Shown: one piece after another, positions 11,168 through 21,999 of the stretch
How the letters are laid out: each line of letters opens with the position of its first letter
Position numbering within the stretch: the stretch's first letter is position 1
Program-made: the position numbers and the translations under genes
The notes under the pieces: generated by a model
The model's database searches: none
Told to the model about the DNA's origin: nothing
The model's input: only the letters and a program-made list of their open reading frames with translations
Assembly: GCA_946902875.1 (NCBI GenBank)
Contig: OX336358.1
Location: 15,865,694 to 15,929,693 of the forward strand
Length of the DNA: 64,000 nucleotides
Direction: 5' to 3'
Source: Nematopogon swammerdamellus
Taxonomy: Eukaryota > Arthropoda > Insecta > Lepidoptera > Adelidae

Positions 11168-11433
11168 GTTTTTTTTTTTTATGGAAACTGACACGGTTGG
11201 CTACATCACCTACAACATCCGTGATGTCAGCCCATAACACCGGGCGAACTTGGTGCCACGTCAGTGCTTCCCTTCGGTCGTGCCGGCTACACTGAACTGG
11301 GCGGAAAACACAAACTATTTACATAGCCGTTTGGACCGACCTTTCATTCAGTGCGGTGGTACCAACCCGGGCGGGTTAAACCCTACCACCTAGTAATATA
11401 GAAGGGAATTATATCCCATAGTCGCCTTTTACA
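11168..11433 (-). repeat. SINE-A, 5' head truncated
   Basis: Poly(T) then the full shared body and 'tcccatagtcgccttttac'; homology stops before the head hairpin. Immediately next, 11446-11457 and 11479-11490 form a 12-bp GT/CA hairpin. Confidence 0.8.
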
Positions 11434-11643
11434 GGCCACATTACACGTGTGTGCGTGCGTGCGTGTGCGACACCAACACACGCACACACGTCGCTTCCTT
11501 CATCGCGACATCTTGATTATTACACAAGATCTGCTGTATTTACATATTAATTAAGCAACCAGTGGGCAAGTTCTAAACCCGTCCGCGCCCACTGCTTTCT
11601 TGTATGATCAGTGCATTTCCAACATAAACAGGGATTATTTTTG

Positions 11644-11758
11644 TTTTTTTTTGTGGAATCTGACACGATTGGCTACATCACCTACAACACCCTTGTCAGC
11701 ATGTCAGCATGTCACCAAGGTCTCATGTATGACACCTTGGTGAACTAGGTGCCATGTG
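11644..11758 (-). repeat. Degenerate SINE-A/B 3' fragment
   Basis: 'tgacacgattggctacatca' and 'ttggtgaactaggtgccatg' match the 3' part of the shared body; the middle is rearranged with 'catgtcag' duplications. Confidence 0.6.
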
Positions 11759-11869
11759 GATGATTCCGACGAAGAACCTACTCCTTTTTTTGAAGTTTGT
11801 AAAAAAATTACGATGTTAGATTTTTAAGTTTTCACATTTATGCTGTAAATATTAATGATCTTGTGAGCG

Positions 11870-12055
11870 TAGTATGGGTTAATTATTTGTAAGTTACTAT
11901 AATATAATACTTATAAAAGGTACTAACAAAACATTGTGACTTGCGAAGTTTTCAGTTCTTCTTCGCATTGAATTTAGAACTGGCGGAATTTTCGACATGT
12001 CCAAGCGTAGGTTACCGACCTATGGATGAAATTATAAAATAAACAATGAAATGTA
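11870..12055 (+). repeat. Repeat K
   Basis: Shares with 61606-61800 (opposite strand) the blocks 'aacaaaacattgtgacttgc', 'cttcttcgcattgaatttag', 'aactggcggaattttcgaca' and 'caagcgtaggtta', ending near 'ataaaataaacaatgaa'. Probably a LINE 3' UTR, but no coding part is present. Confidence 0.65.
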
Positions 12056-12898
12056 AAATGCCCCAAGAATATCAGCATTCCAGTACAAGTGTAATACTAT
12101 AGAATATCAGCCAGCTTTGTAGTACAGGAGTAGCCCATACCTACACTACACTACACACACACACGAATCCCGCGCCTGAGGGATGATGCTGGCAGCCGCA
12201 CTTCGTTCTACAGACACGTCTCGTCTCCGAGATGGAGATATCAAGGCGGACTGTAGTGTAGTGAGGGTGGTGGGAGGCTGTTTATTTATAGTATAGCAGA
12301 TAGAGAGATATAGTGTAGTATGCAGATGTAATGTGATACTTTACCGCGGGCGTGCCGTATGCACCAACGTCCTCGACATGCTACTGTGCGTGTAGACTTG
12401 ACATTTGAACAAGGGTAATTTTTTAACCCCATGCTAAATTCGGAGGCTGCTCGCTCAGTATCTGATACTGAAGCTAAATTCATAATTTATTCATGTTACT
12501 AAGGTGGATGATATTAGAACACATCGGCAAACATATATTAATAAAATACCAATCACTTAAGAGAAAGTTATGTTCAAACCGATTTACAAAAAAAAAAAAA
12601 AAATAATTCTAATTGATAAAGGAGACCTCTATACCCCTTTTGGACCTGCCACTTTGCATAGGGTAGCTGGCGCTCCAGACTAGCGAAGGAATCGAAAAGG
12701 AATGAAATTAAACTTCGAGAGAGCTAAGAACTTTGATACAGTGTACTTAAAAACATTGTCGAGCAAAGCTTCTAGCTAGTGGAACCATTAGAATTCATTG
12801 GGCAGAATTTTTGATCTCGGAAGGTTTTGACGCCTTTTGAGGACCCATTTAATAAAAAAATTGCTGGTTTGGACCCAATGACATTTTATTATAAGGAA
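12056..12898. other. No gene seen
   Basis: No recognisable repeat besides a short CA run (12153-12164) and an A run at 12589-12603. The minus-strand frame 12286-12483 has no support. Confidence 0.5.
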
Positions 12899-13071
12899 GG
12901 TTCTGACCTCAGATCAGGAAAGGAAGGAGATATGGGGAGGGGGCGTGGCCCTGTCTCCGCCACGAGCGGAATGTCCGCATGTTTCGTTGAATGCACTCGC
13001 CAGGCGATTTAGTCACGCTTTTGTCTTTGTGTCCGTTATTACTCCGAAGTGCGCTCTTAGTTTTTGGCAAA

Positions 13072-13151
13072 ATGCCTCAGTCCTGTGTCGTGCTTTGTAA
13101 AAATGAGAGCAGAAATAAAAACTAAAAGGACCATGGGATCACCTACCACCT
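13072..13151 (+). pseudogene. THAP-domain first exon, stopped
   Basis: Starts MPQSCVVLCKNESRNKN, then an in-frame TAA (13123-13125), then KDHGITYHL, after which a consensus donor GTAAGT starts at 13152. The CxxxC at the N-terminus and the later GITYH match the start of the zinc-binding THAP domain that P-element transposases use to bind their own ends. The downstream exon with the remaining zinc ligands was not identified, so the gene is dead. Confidence 0.7.
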
Positions 13152-13388
13152 GTAAGTACTGAATTATCTGACTATTACATATTTTAAACATTTTCTGAAA
13201 TCTCACTTTCTTCAACCGGGAAGATGTGTTTGAAATGGCGTCGCTAGGGTTGTACGCAACAACACATTTATCGATGTTTATTCCGGTGCGTTTTAACCAT
13301 CAACACTGGATATAAATTTTTAATTTTAAATTGTATGTTTTGAGAAGTTCGTTTGTGTTTATTCTTGTTAACCCACGGTAAAATAAAG

Positions 13389-14030
13389 TTCTAATTTTAA
13401 ATAGTACTCTTGCTTCCTATGTAACGGTATGATATTTAGGTTAGGACCATGTTAACTTGTGTTTTTGCTAATACTCACCTTTATATGAATAATTTTCTGA
13501 AATTATTAGACTTGTGTTAGTTATGGCTATATTGTAGTAGCTTACTATAATTGCGCATTATGATGCTGATACTATTTCTCTTTTCTACTGTTGCTGTTCT
13601 TGAAACTAAACCTACCATGGCATGTCGCCTCTCTGAGCGTGGTTTCGCGAGGAGAGGTGTTTTGGCTCAGTCGACTGCATCATTGGTCTCTCGGCACAGC
13701 CACCCATGTTGGTTTACATAAAAAGTTATGTTTTTTTATTCTGGTGTTAGTATTATATTTTATTGTAATATTGCTAGTGTCATAATAATAATTGTACCTC
13801 ATTCTAGACTTAATATAACAATTTTATTCTAGTGTTTCATTTATTAATAAGTTCTTTATAATGTGAAATAGTATTCTTGCTTCCGTACCGGGGTGTTATT
13901 TAGGGACCATGTTTACTTGTTTTTGGCTAATACTCATCTTATTATTTTCTTAAATTATTAGAACCGTGTTAGTTATGTCTACATTGTAGTAGCTGAAGGT
14001 ATATTTACAATAATTGCGCATATCTCATCG
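13389..14030 (+). repeat. 180-bp direct repeat inside the P-like element
   Basis: 13389-13567 and 13851-14030 are diverged copies in the same orientation, sharing 'ttaaatagta/tgaaatagta-ttcttgcttcc', 'aggaccatgtt', 'gctaatactca' and 'tgttagttatg'. The space between holds the repeat J end at 13619-13724, so duplication may predate or flank that insertion. Confidence 0.7.
13619..13724 (+). repeat. Repeat J (LINE 3' end)
   Basis: 'ctctgagcgtggtttcgcga', 'ctcagtcgactgcatcattg' and 'acagccacccatgttggttt' followed by 'acataaaaa'. The matching copy at 35639-35870 carries LINE coding sequence, which identifies this as a LINE 3' UTR. Inserted in the P-like element. Confidence 0.7.
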
Positions 14031-14422
14031 ATGATTATGCTTTCTTTATCTTTAAATAAATTTTATTTGAGTTAGTAAATATTTTTATGCTATTAAATAA
14101 AGCTGTTAACAATAAATAGGAATGACATCTTCTATTAACTCATAAAAGTTTTCCATCAAACTTTATAACGCCCTGTTCATATTTACATTACCTAAATTAT
14201 ATAGATTTATATAATAAACAATTACTTATGTTATTTTTTGTTTCATTAACATAATGCAAATTAGATTTTTGTATGAATACGAGGTAGAAAACTTAAATGT
14301 TCGTAATTGAAAAAAAAGTATCGATACTTTATCGATCTCATTGTAACGTTTTGTCAATCACTGGCGTAGGGATGCTTTTATGCTAGTATTAGTGGGTCAG
14401 TGGACCGTTAGCGCCCGCGCGT

Positions 14423-14553
14423 ATTGGCTGTAAGATAGTGTGCGTGCACTTGTACGTACAAGAGTGCATTAGTGTTAAATGACTGTAATTGGCTATAAAA
14501 CAGTGTGTGTCGACTCGTACGTATTAGAGTGCATTAGTATTAGTGATTGTCTT
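14423..14553 (+). repeat. Subterminal ~70-bp tandem duplication
   Basis: Two units share 'attggctgtaa/attggctataa', 'cagtgtg', 'tcgtacgta' and 'agagtgcattagt'. They sit just inside the right TIR of the P-like element, where transposase-binding repeats are often found. Confidence 0.6.
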
Positions 14554-14625
14554 GGAGACACGTGTTTCGTACTGGAAATCATTTCTTAACATATCTCCTT
14601 CCTTTCCTGATCTGAGGTTCTGACC

Positions 14626-15231
14626 CTCTTACCATAAAACACAAATACAGTAAGTCACATTCCTTTGTATGTGGCAATAGGTGTACAGAAACTTCAATTT
14701 ATTTTAATTTAGCAAATGTTTAACTACAAACCAGTCACGTACAGCAATAAGTAGCGTTCATTCTTGTGTTCTGCGCAATTCACATAGCCGCAATGATTTC
14801 ACACGTCGCAAAGTTGGCGAAGACAAAATATTGATGACGAGTAAAGACTTCAAGTCTACTCTCTACCAGACACGTCAACGTACAAAGAGAGACATGCAAT
14901 ATTGTGCGTACGTGTTCATATCTCGGCTGTTTAAATAACCCGCGGGTTAACTGCTCACTAGCTAACTAGCTTCTTATTGGACACGTAGTTCTAGCTAGCC
15001 ATGCAGCTAGTCGACCACGCTACGTATAGCGCGGCGGCGCGGGTGTGGCGCGGTGGGAACATGGCCTGTTTGTGACGCGAAGGTTTAGCGGTTTGATTTG
15101 AGATCGCGTTTGAGGATTCGGTGAATTGATGATTGTATATTAATTCCTGAATACATTTTCATGCCAAAGAATATTCGGCTGTTCAATTCGGCATGATTAT
15201 GTAATAGATAATACCATTTTAAATATTGCAT
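14626..15231. other. No gene seen
   Basis: Unique-looking sequence with a short GC-rich patch (15010-15070). No repeat or coding motif recognised. Confidence 0.5.
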
Positions 15232-15620
15232 GACTAGCTTTAGCTTGCGGCTTCGCTCGCGCTAGACTCGGTTTAATAGCAAATCCGATCTAACCACAAA
15301 TATCATAATAAACGATCGCTTCTCTTATATTTTCTCTATCCCGTCCATACTATACTTTACTATGTTGTTTCGGCTAGGCTGTCTATTTCCCGAATAAAGT
15401 AAATAAATAAATAAATAAATTTGATACTGCTCAGCCCTAAGGCTATTTAGCGTGATGGTATATAGCCTATAGTGAGGCCTATAATATAGCCTAAAGCCTA
15501 TAGAAGAACTACTTTTTCCATTGGTCCAAGCGGCATCAAAATCTGTTGAGTGGTTCCGGAGTTTACCTCAAACATACATACAGACACGTTCCCTTTTAAA
15601 AGAAGTAGAGAAGATAGAGA
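15232..15620 (+). repeat. Repeat I-type element, diverged
   Basis: Begins 'gactagctttagcttgcggc' then 'ttcgctcgcgctagac', followed by 'ctatttagcgtgatggtata' and 'tcaaacatacatacagacac', blocks usual for this lepidopteran repeat. An (AAAT)n run is present at about 15398-15420. Confidence 0.6.
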
Positions 15621-15987
15621 TAGAGAAGATAGAGATTACATGCAATGGATAGTTGACATGTTTTTTCGACTGTTTCGTTCAGAAATATTGACCTATAAAT
15701 AAACAGATAGGACACACATTTAGACAAAGCATTTAGATGCGTAACGCTTATTATTGCAAGTATTATTGATATTGTAATAATTCTAAGTATTCATCTACTT
15801 CAGTTCAGGGGTGTAGGCGAACAGAATAATGTTTCTTTAATTTACTGTCGTTTAGATCCAACGTATGTCCCATTCTCGAAAAACGTTTTGTAACAATATA
15901 ATATTAACCACCGTAAAATATAACCCCATATAACAGATAATTTAAATATACTTACATAAATTTATGTTAAAAATAAATTTTATTATC

Positions 15988-16053
15988 TCTGTTAGATGAT
16001 CATTTAGAGCGTCCATTACGGATGACGCTCTAACTAAATATAATCTAACAGAG
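15988..16053. repeat. Hairpin
   Basis: 'ctctgttagat' pairs with 'atctaacagag' and 'ttagagcgtc' with 'gacgctctaa' around a short tip. The 98-codon minus-strand frame at 15942-16238 overlaps it and shows no family motif. Confidence 0.6.
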
Positions 16054-16412
16054 CTATCTAAACCACTGCTTCGCCAAATTCGTAGACCGTAAAATTGTTT
16101 TCCAAAATAAACTATTCCACCGCAACAACTGTTCAGCAAAACAATCCTCATTGTGGCCTGAGTGGCGAGACTGCCGCAAAAACCAAAAACTATCACCTGC
16201 CACCGAGAACAATGGTTCGAGAGTTCATTTTGACCCAAAAGCAGTAATTAAAAGACCATATTTCCCGAGAAGGGACCCCAGAGCGAGTTGAGAAACATAA
16301 TTTAGTGCAGATAATTAGTTGGGCAATAAATTAGGTATAGTGTTTGGTTTGATCTATTGTGATGGAGGCTGGCATTGTTTCGGTTCTTGTTAGTGGCACA
16401 GGGGCGGAACCA

Positions 16413-16641
16413 GCAAGTAGTATTTTAAATTTTACGGATTTAGACCCCCTGAGGTTCTGCAGAACCGTTTGGTACGCATCCGCGGGAAGTCCAGCGTGTA
16501 GGGATGCAATCCCTGCCCAGTGCGCGTTGTACGGAGGTCAAAAGGGAACGGCGGAACCGCGTCAAACAGCTCCTCCGAGCACTCCCCGTGAAATACGCGA
16601 TAGATTACACTTAGGGCGCCGACATTCCTACAAAGTTGCAA
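16413..16641 (-). pseudogene. LINE-D ORF fragment
   Basis: Minus-strand frame contains VFHGECSEELFDAV, GLHPYTLDFPRMRTKRF and breaks just after it. This is the C-terminal region found in many lepidopteran Jockey/CR1-type LINEs and is near identical in layout to 37502-37936. The 3' UTR is missing, so both ends are truncated. Confidence 0.8.
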
Positions 16642-17544
16642 TGGGACACTAGCATTTGACCTTGCTTGGAAAAATTATTGTTCCCTGTTGAAAGAAACGT
16701 AATACTACACTTCTGATAATTCCACCAGTCTGGTGAAAAGATGGTGGAAATTGCGATATTACCACACACTAAAGTACCATGCCAGCACGTCCGCTGACTA
16801 TCCAGTAGTTTCAACGAAAATAATTCATATTTTATCATATTATGGCCAACGTTTTAAGTCTACCCCTGCCTACCTCAGTACAGTCCATCACTCCGCCCCC
16901 CCGCTCTCCCCGTCCCCGCTCCGCCGGGTCGCCGCTAGCGCCGCCCCCCGCTGCGCGCGGCGTGAAGCTACGCGCAAGCACACACACCACCACCTTAATA
17001 ATGTTGTAAGTCTCTTATCTGAATAGATACACGTAGGGAACCTTATCATACTGACTCTACACTCATATTCACTGTTATAAATATGTGTTACACAGTTCTG
17101 TCTGTCTGTATTTCTCGGCAAAATGGAACAGAAAATAATAAGAGAAAGTGGACATTTTTATTTGGATAAAATTGTTCACTCTCTCTCTGTTATCTTCAAT
17201 GGCTACAAATAAACGCCTTATTTCATTTCTGCTCGTAGAAAGGTTGGCTGGAAGAAGGTACTTATAGTATAACTCAATTTTACCACAATTCTAATTTGTT
17301 TATTGTGATAAAAGAAAGTTTTACACTGAAAAAATTGTCATCAACGTTTAGCGAACAGTTGTTTAAAAACCAACTGTTTATAAATTGTATGTATTTTTTA
17401 TCGGTGTAATAGACAAAGAAGAATTTATATTAAAACTAAACTATCTTAAAAAATTACTATAAATTAAATACTACTATAAACAATTAAACAAATGAAGAAA
17501 AAGGAGGGTTGCACCGGTTGAGCGTCGGGGGTGCGGTGGAGGCG
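16642..17544. other. No gene seen
   Basis: A GC-rich block (16890-16980) is flanked by AT-rich DNA. The frames crossing it on both strands look like products of base composition. Confidence 0.5.
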
Positions 17545-17823
17545 CTATGACAGAAGGTCAATCTCCTCCAGTTCTGCCAACTCCCCTGCGGTACCCAGGA
17601 CACTTGCACAATTGCCTCTCTGAATCTCCAGCGCTACACGTTGTGTGAAGAAAGCACCGCTGTATTGTATTCTAGGAGTTCCTAACATTAAGTACGAGAG
17701 AGTTCCGCAGGTATTTCGTTGCATACCGCAACAAGGTTCCCTCAGGAGCTCTAGTATAATGCAGCTTGTAAGAACGTGACAGGTTCTTTGTTGATGAAGC
17801 TGTGCGAGATATGTCTCTATAGT
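17545..17823 (-). pseudogene. Probable LINE ORF C-terminus (IQRGN type)
   Basis: A 92-codon minus-strand stretch free of stops ends at TAG 17545-17547. Near its end it has QRVALEIQRGNCASVLGTAG, which parallels QNISLAIQRWNAAAVLGTM in the minus-strand frame at 62296-62496. Two independent copies of the same C-terminal motif argue for a retroelement ORF. I recall similar C-termini in insect LINEs but cannot name the clade. Upstream Cys residues (CC...C) are present. Confidence 0.55.
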
Positions 17824-18083
17824 CTATTCTTTGTCTCGGAGATAGCTTTGGAAATGATGCTCGGGGAGTATTTGTTTGTTTTGAGCAGTTGTTTCGGCGT
17901 ATAGTTTTAATTCTATCGATACATAATTATTTTAGTTTAGTTTATTTAGAATTTTTGAGTTTCTATTGTTGCAAAACACACTAATCGAAATGTGCTAAAA
18001 ATTCTATACAATAGACCGAATTTAGGTTTGGTAACTATTAAAACCGGACATGGTTGTACGGAGGTTTCCGTAGCACCATGTCG

Positions 18084-18137
18084 TATGGTTTTTAGGGTTT
18101 CGTATCCGGTACGGGACCCTATTACTAAGCCTCCGTG

Positions 18138-18168
<31 letters not shown>

Positions 18169-18471
18169 CGAGGGCTGTATCTCTTGAACCGTAATAGGTA
18201 GCCCGTTGAAATTTTCACAGAATATGTGTTACTATGGCGGATATAACAACAAATAATAAAAAAAGAAAATGTTAAAAATTAAGGGGGCCTCCCATACAAC
18301 AAACATGCGAAAAATCGATTAGTTACGCTACTGAATAATAGATGGCGCCACAGGCTTTTATACATTGCATTGTTGAAATACAAAAGATAGGCGGATATTA
18401 TTCATAGCGGATAGATACGAAAACCTCCGTGCGCGAGTAAAACTCGCACTTGACAGATTTTTTTACTATCT
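18084..18471 (-). repeat. Repeat F
   Basis: Starts 'agggtttcgtatccggtacg', runs through a (GTCT/GTCC) stretch, 'ctcttgaaccgtaataggta', 'cacagaatatgtgttactat' and ends 'cgcacttgacagatttttt'. The 18 kb frames on both strands are readings of this repeat. Confidence 0.75.
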
Positions 18472-18617
18472 CTATTTTTTATTATTTGTTGTCCGCCTTA
18501 ACACATATTCTGTGAAATTTTCAACTGGCTAGCTATTACGTTTCCAAAGATACAGCAGTAGGACAGACAGACAGACAGACAACGGCTCCGTACGGGCTAC
18601 GGAAACCTTAAAAAGTC
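18472..18617 (+). repeat. Repeat F, 3' half, inverted next to the previous copy
   Basis: 'aacacatattctgtgaaatt', 'gctagctattacgtttccaa', a (GACA)n run and 'ggctccgtacgggctacgga'. It abuts 18084-18471 in opposite orientation. Confidence 0.7.
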
Positions 18618-18710
18618 AAAAGCGATACGTTATAACTGGTAAGATTAACAACCACGCTAGTAACGAGGTTTCAATTTATATTTTTTGTAAAAACAGTCAG
18701 TCGCAGTCAG

Positions 18711-18893
18711 TCAGCTTGTAAGCGTCCACTGCTTGACATACGCCTCTCCAATTTTCCTCCAGTCCTCCCGGCCTTCAGCGGTACGGAAGTACTGCTTTCC
18801 GCCGACGTACTTGATGTCGTCGTCCCACCTGGAGGGTGGTCTTCCCACACTCCGTTTTCCTGTCCACGGCCACCAGTATAGGATGTGGTTACT
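18711..18893 (-). pseudogene. RTE-like LINE C-terminus
   Basis: A 60-codon open frame ends at TGA 18711-18713 and contains PWTGKRSVGRPPSRWDDDIK and EDWRKIGEAYVKQWTL, the usual C-terminus of lepidopteran endonuclease/reverse-transcriptase (RTE-type) LINEs. No stop within the preserved part. A second copy of the same C-terminus is at 24988-25152. Confidence 0.8.
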
Positions 18894-19011
18894 CTAACCA
18901 GATTAGTGAAAACACCATATTTAAAATTGTTTAATAGTTTTAGGGTAAAAAAATTATATCAAATATTTCCGTAAGTAGAGAACACAATGTATGTACAATA
19001 CAATACAACTT

Positions 19012-19783
19012 CTAATGTGTTTGCCTGACATGAAAACTGTGACTTTCTCAGAAACTACCAGTGTTGTCTTCTGTGACCAGGGCACTTCAGGCTAGCTCTC
19101 CACACAAATGTTGTGTTTTCCTGACATGAAAACTGTGACTTTCGCAGAAACTACCAGTGTTGTCTTCTGTGACCAGGGCACTTCAGGCTAGCTCTCCACA
19201 CAAATGTTGTGTTTGCCTGACATGAAAACTGTGACTTTCGCAGAAACTACCAGTGTTGTCTTCTGTGACCAGGGCACTTCAGGCTAGCTCTCCACACAAA
19301 TGTTGTGTTTGCCTGACATGAAAACTGTGACTTTCACAGAAACTACCAGTGTTGTCTTCTGTGACCAGGGCACTTCAGGCTAGCTCTCCACACAAATGTT
19401 GTGTTTGCCTGACATGAAAACTGTGACTTTCGCAGAAACTACCAGTGTTGTCTTCTGTGACCAGGGCACTTCAGGCTAGCTCTCCACACAAATGTTGTGT
19501 TTGCCTGACATGAAAACTGTGACTTTCGCAGAAACTACCAGTGTTGTCTTCTGTGACCAGGGCACTTCAGGCTAGCTCTCCACACAAATGTTGTGTTTGC
19601 CTGACATGAAAACTGTGACTTTCGCAGAAACTACCAGTGTTGTCTTCTGTGACCAGGGCACTTCAGGCTAGCTCTCCACACAAATGTTGTGTTTGCCTGA
19701 CATGAAAACTGTGACTTTCGCAGAAACTACCAGTGTTGTCTTCTGTGACCAGGGCACTTCAGGCTAGCTCTCCACACAAATGT
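19012..19783. repeat. 96-bp minisatellite, eight units
   Basis: 'cctgacatgaaaactgtgac' recurs at exactly 19024, 19120, 19216, 19312, 19408, 19504, 19600 and 19696. Units differ at only a few positions (for example ttctcag, ttcgcag, ttcacag). 96 is a multiple of three, but every unit has an in-frame TAG in the best frame, so it is not a repeat protein. Confidence 0.95.
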
Positions 19784-20223
19784 CATATTTTATTATTATT
19801 TTCCTACCGTGCTCACCATCTAAAGTAGTTTCTCCATACAGCAATATTCCTTCTAAACTAGCAATTACGAAGGTAATGTTTCCGTGAACGTTTTGTATAA
19901 TGCCTATTATGTACAAAAGCGGTACCCGCTCCACATTACTACTATGACCCCTAACCCCACACACACGGCTGAGACAGCACTGTGACAGTAGAATGGTTTC
20001 ATAACAAACTACATATTATGCAGTTACACTCGTATAACTGTTGCGGTGCAAAACAAAGCACAAGGATAATCGGTCAAGTGCCGCCAAAACGGTCGTCGTC
20101 TCTTCGGCTAACGTGCCCAGCCCACTTTTTCTGAGCCTCACTTTTCCACTCTTTTTGAATATCGACTTTCATGTTAGACCTAATTGCAATGACAGTGTTT
20201 ACCTTTGTCGCGCCGAACTATTC
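19784..20223. other. No gene seen
   Basis: Flank of the minisatellite. Nothing recognisable. Confidence 0.5.
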
Positions 20224-20290
20224 TCATAGCCGTTTCGACCGACCCATACTCAGTGCGGGCGGTGGTATCAATCTAGCTAAAGCCTACCAC
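20224..20290 (-). repeat. Degenerate SINE-A/B body fragment
   Basis: 'catagccgtttcgaccgacc', 'cagtgcgggcggtggtat' and 'agcctaccac' follow the shared body; both ends are lost. Confidence 0.55.
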
Positions 20291-20514
20291 ACACACACCC
20301 AGGGTAACAGTAATATTTGGATCATTTTGTACGCTTTCATTGTCTGTTCACGATAGGTGAGACGGAGCTGAATGGATGCAACGAAGATTGTGCTCTCTGT
20401 AGAACGAGACGCGAACATCTCGCCGGAGTGACCTCCTGTGACACTGGTGTAAGGTGCTCGTTACATGAAACTGGTTTTGACAGCAGCGCGGCAGCACAAC
20501 TCTCCACATTTCTT

Positions 20515-20632
20515 ACACTCTTCCCGGCTTTCAGCGGTACGGTACCGCTGTCTGCCGGCGAGGTAACCATGTGACTGCCACAGTCCCCACCGGGAGGGTG
20601 GTACTCCCAAAAGTATGTTCCCCTGTCGTGGT
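20515..20632 (-). repeat. Degenerate RTE-like LINE fragment
   Basis: 'ttcccggctttcagcggtac' and 'accgggagggtggtactccc' parallel the RTE-like C-terminus at 18711-18893, but frameshifts break the frame. The overlapping 104-codon minus-strand frame (20337-20651) reads through this and does not keep the family frame. Confidence 0.5.
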
Positions 20633-20760
20633 AGTATAAGACAAGTAGCACGGGTGGCTGTGCCGAGGAACCAATACTGCAGTCGACAGAGCCAAAATCA
20701 CCTGTCCTCGCGCGAAACCACTCAATGAGATGCCATGATAGCAGATTTGGTCTTTAGATC
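20633..20760 (-). repeat. Repeat J (LINE 3' end)
   Basis: 'gggtggctgtgccgaggaac', 'tgcagtcgacagagcc' and 'gcgaaaccactcaatgagat' match the repeat J 3' UTR in reverse. Confidence 0.6.
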
Positions 20761-21574
20761 CCAATATGCCTAGAGTGCCGACGAAATGATCACAACTGTT
20801 TATAGAATTGTTTTATCTAATATTAATTAATTAAATTGTATTTCTAAGATATTTCTAGATAAAGTGAAATATTTGTAGTAGGTATTCATTTGTAGGTTAT
20901 CATAATCATACATAATATGCTTTACTGTTTTATACATTGGCACAACACAAACTATTCCTGTTCGCCTGCATGTACTTATCCCACATCCCAAATGGGTTTC
21001 TGTGGCATCGTAGCTCCCAAACGGATGGACCGATTTGGATGCGTTTTTATTTTTATAAAAGTTAAATTATAAAAATTTAATAAGTAGTATTTAGCATGTG
21101 AAATATTATCACTTGCTCAAACAGTCAAATCGAAATCTTTTATGCTGCAATAAAGTATAAAGGAAAACATTAAAAGAAGATGAAATTATTTGTTATCGCA
21201 GAAAATGCTATGATAAGTCAGAAGTAAAGTACGTACACAAATATGTATTACGTCAAATTAATATAAAACGTATAAAAACACACACATAGTATACAGAAAT
21301 TGTATTTATTTAATACTTTGCCATGTAACCCCCACACGTAAGCACCAGCAAGAGTTCTCCGTCACAGGCGTGATGTCATCTAAACTGCTTCCACGTACCG
21401 TAACGCATGCGCGCAGCATCATCCATGCCATGCTGTACGAATACCAAACGATTCGAAGCATAGAAGCGGCCATCGACTCCTCGAGCTAGTAAATAGTCAT
21501 TATCGTGTGTAGTCGTGCAGTTGTGTGCGTCCACTGCTGGATATAAGCCTCTCATTATATATATTTTTTTAATT
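20761..21574. other. No gene; possible old repeat
   Basis: At 21005-21050 'ggcatcgtagctcccaaacg-gatggaccgatttggatgcg' resembles wording seen in abundant lepidopteran repeats. A short RTE-like end ('gtgcgtccactgctggatat') lies at 21524-21553. Confidence 0.45.
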
Positions 21575-21720
21575 AGAAAAATGCAAATCGAAAATCATTG
21601 GAAAAAATACATCCCGAACAGGATTCGAACTTGGGTCTCTGGCTTGAGCGGCCAACGCATTGAGTTAGAGGTTGTACTAGAGGAAACACTAAGGGCAAGT
21701 ACTTTCGCCTCATCGAAGAG
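21575..21720 (-). repeat. tRNA-derived SINE or tRNA-like relic
   Basis: Minus strand has a B box AGTTCGAATCC (complement of 21621-21631) and an A-box-like TAACTCAATGCG (complement of 21656-21667). There is no complete acceptor stem or CCA-compatible end, so it is not a tRNA gene. Downstream on that strand it runs into an RTE-like LINE 3' end, the usual arrangement of a SINE with a LINE-derived tail. Confidence 0.55.
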
Positions 21721-21999
21721 AGTTGACTAACAAACTTCCTGTCAGTCGACTCCCGGCGGCCGTCGATGTTAGTCGTGTGTGTGATTGATATGATAATGTG
21801 AATACCGAGCCGAGCTACAAGTCGACAACGTGTCGTGTGTTTTTCGATACTGCCATACATAACAATAGCGGGAACACATCAAAATCTAAAGGAACAACAT
21901 TCCACAAGTAAGTAAGACGCTTCTTTTACTACAATTTGTTTGCCAAAATAATTTACATTATTACCTAATGGCCGCCATGCCACTGCGCCAATGCGCATA

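Larger units (their letters stand above)
12908..14616 (+). mobile_element. P-superfamily-like DNA transposon, decayed
   Basis: Perfect 27-bp TIRs at 12908-12934 and 14590-14616 (outer 20 bases CTCAGATCAGGAAAGGAAGG). Flanking both ends is the 8-bp repeat GTTCTGAC (12900-12907, 14617-14624), the TSD length of P elements. Inside, 164 bp from the left end, is a THAP-like first exon. The catalytic part of a transposase was not found; the 1.7-kb body holds an inserted repeat J end, a 180-bp direct repeat and subterminal 70-bp repeats. Since hAT elements also make 8-bp TSDs, the THAP exon is what favours the P superfamily. Confidence 0.8.

Noticed and set aside
15942..16238. 98-codon minus frame
   Set aside because: No recognisable family and it overlaps a hairpin; codon content looks random.
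19012..19783. CRISPR-like array
   Set aside because: Units are head-to-tail with no unique spacers and the genome is eukaryotic; it is a minisatellite.
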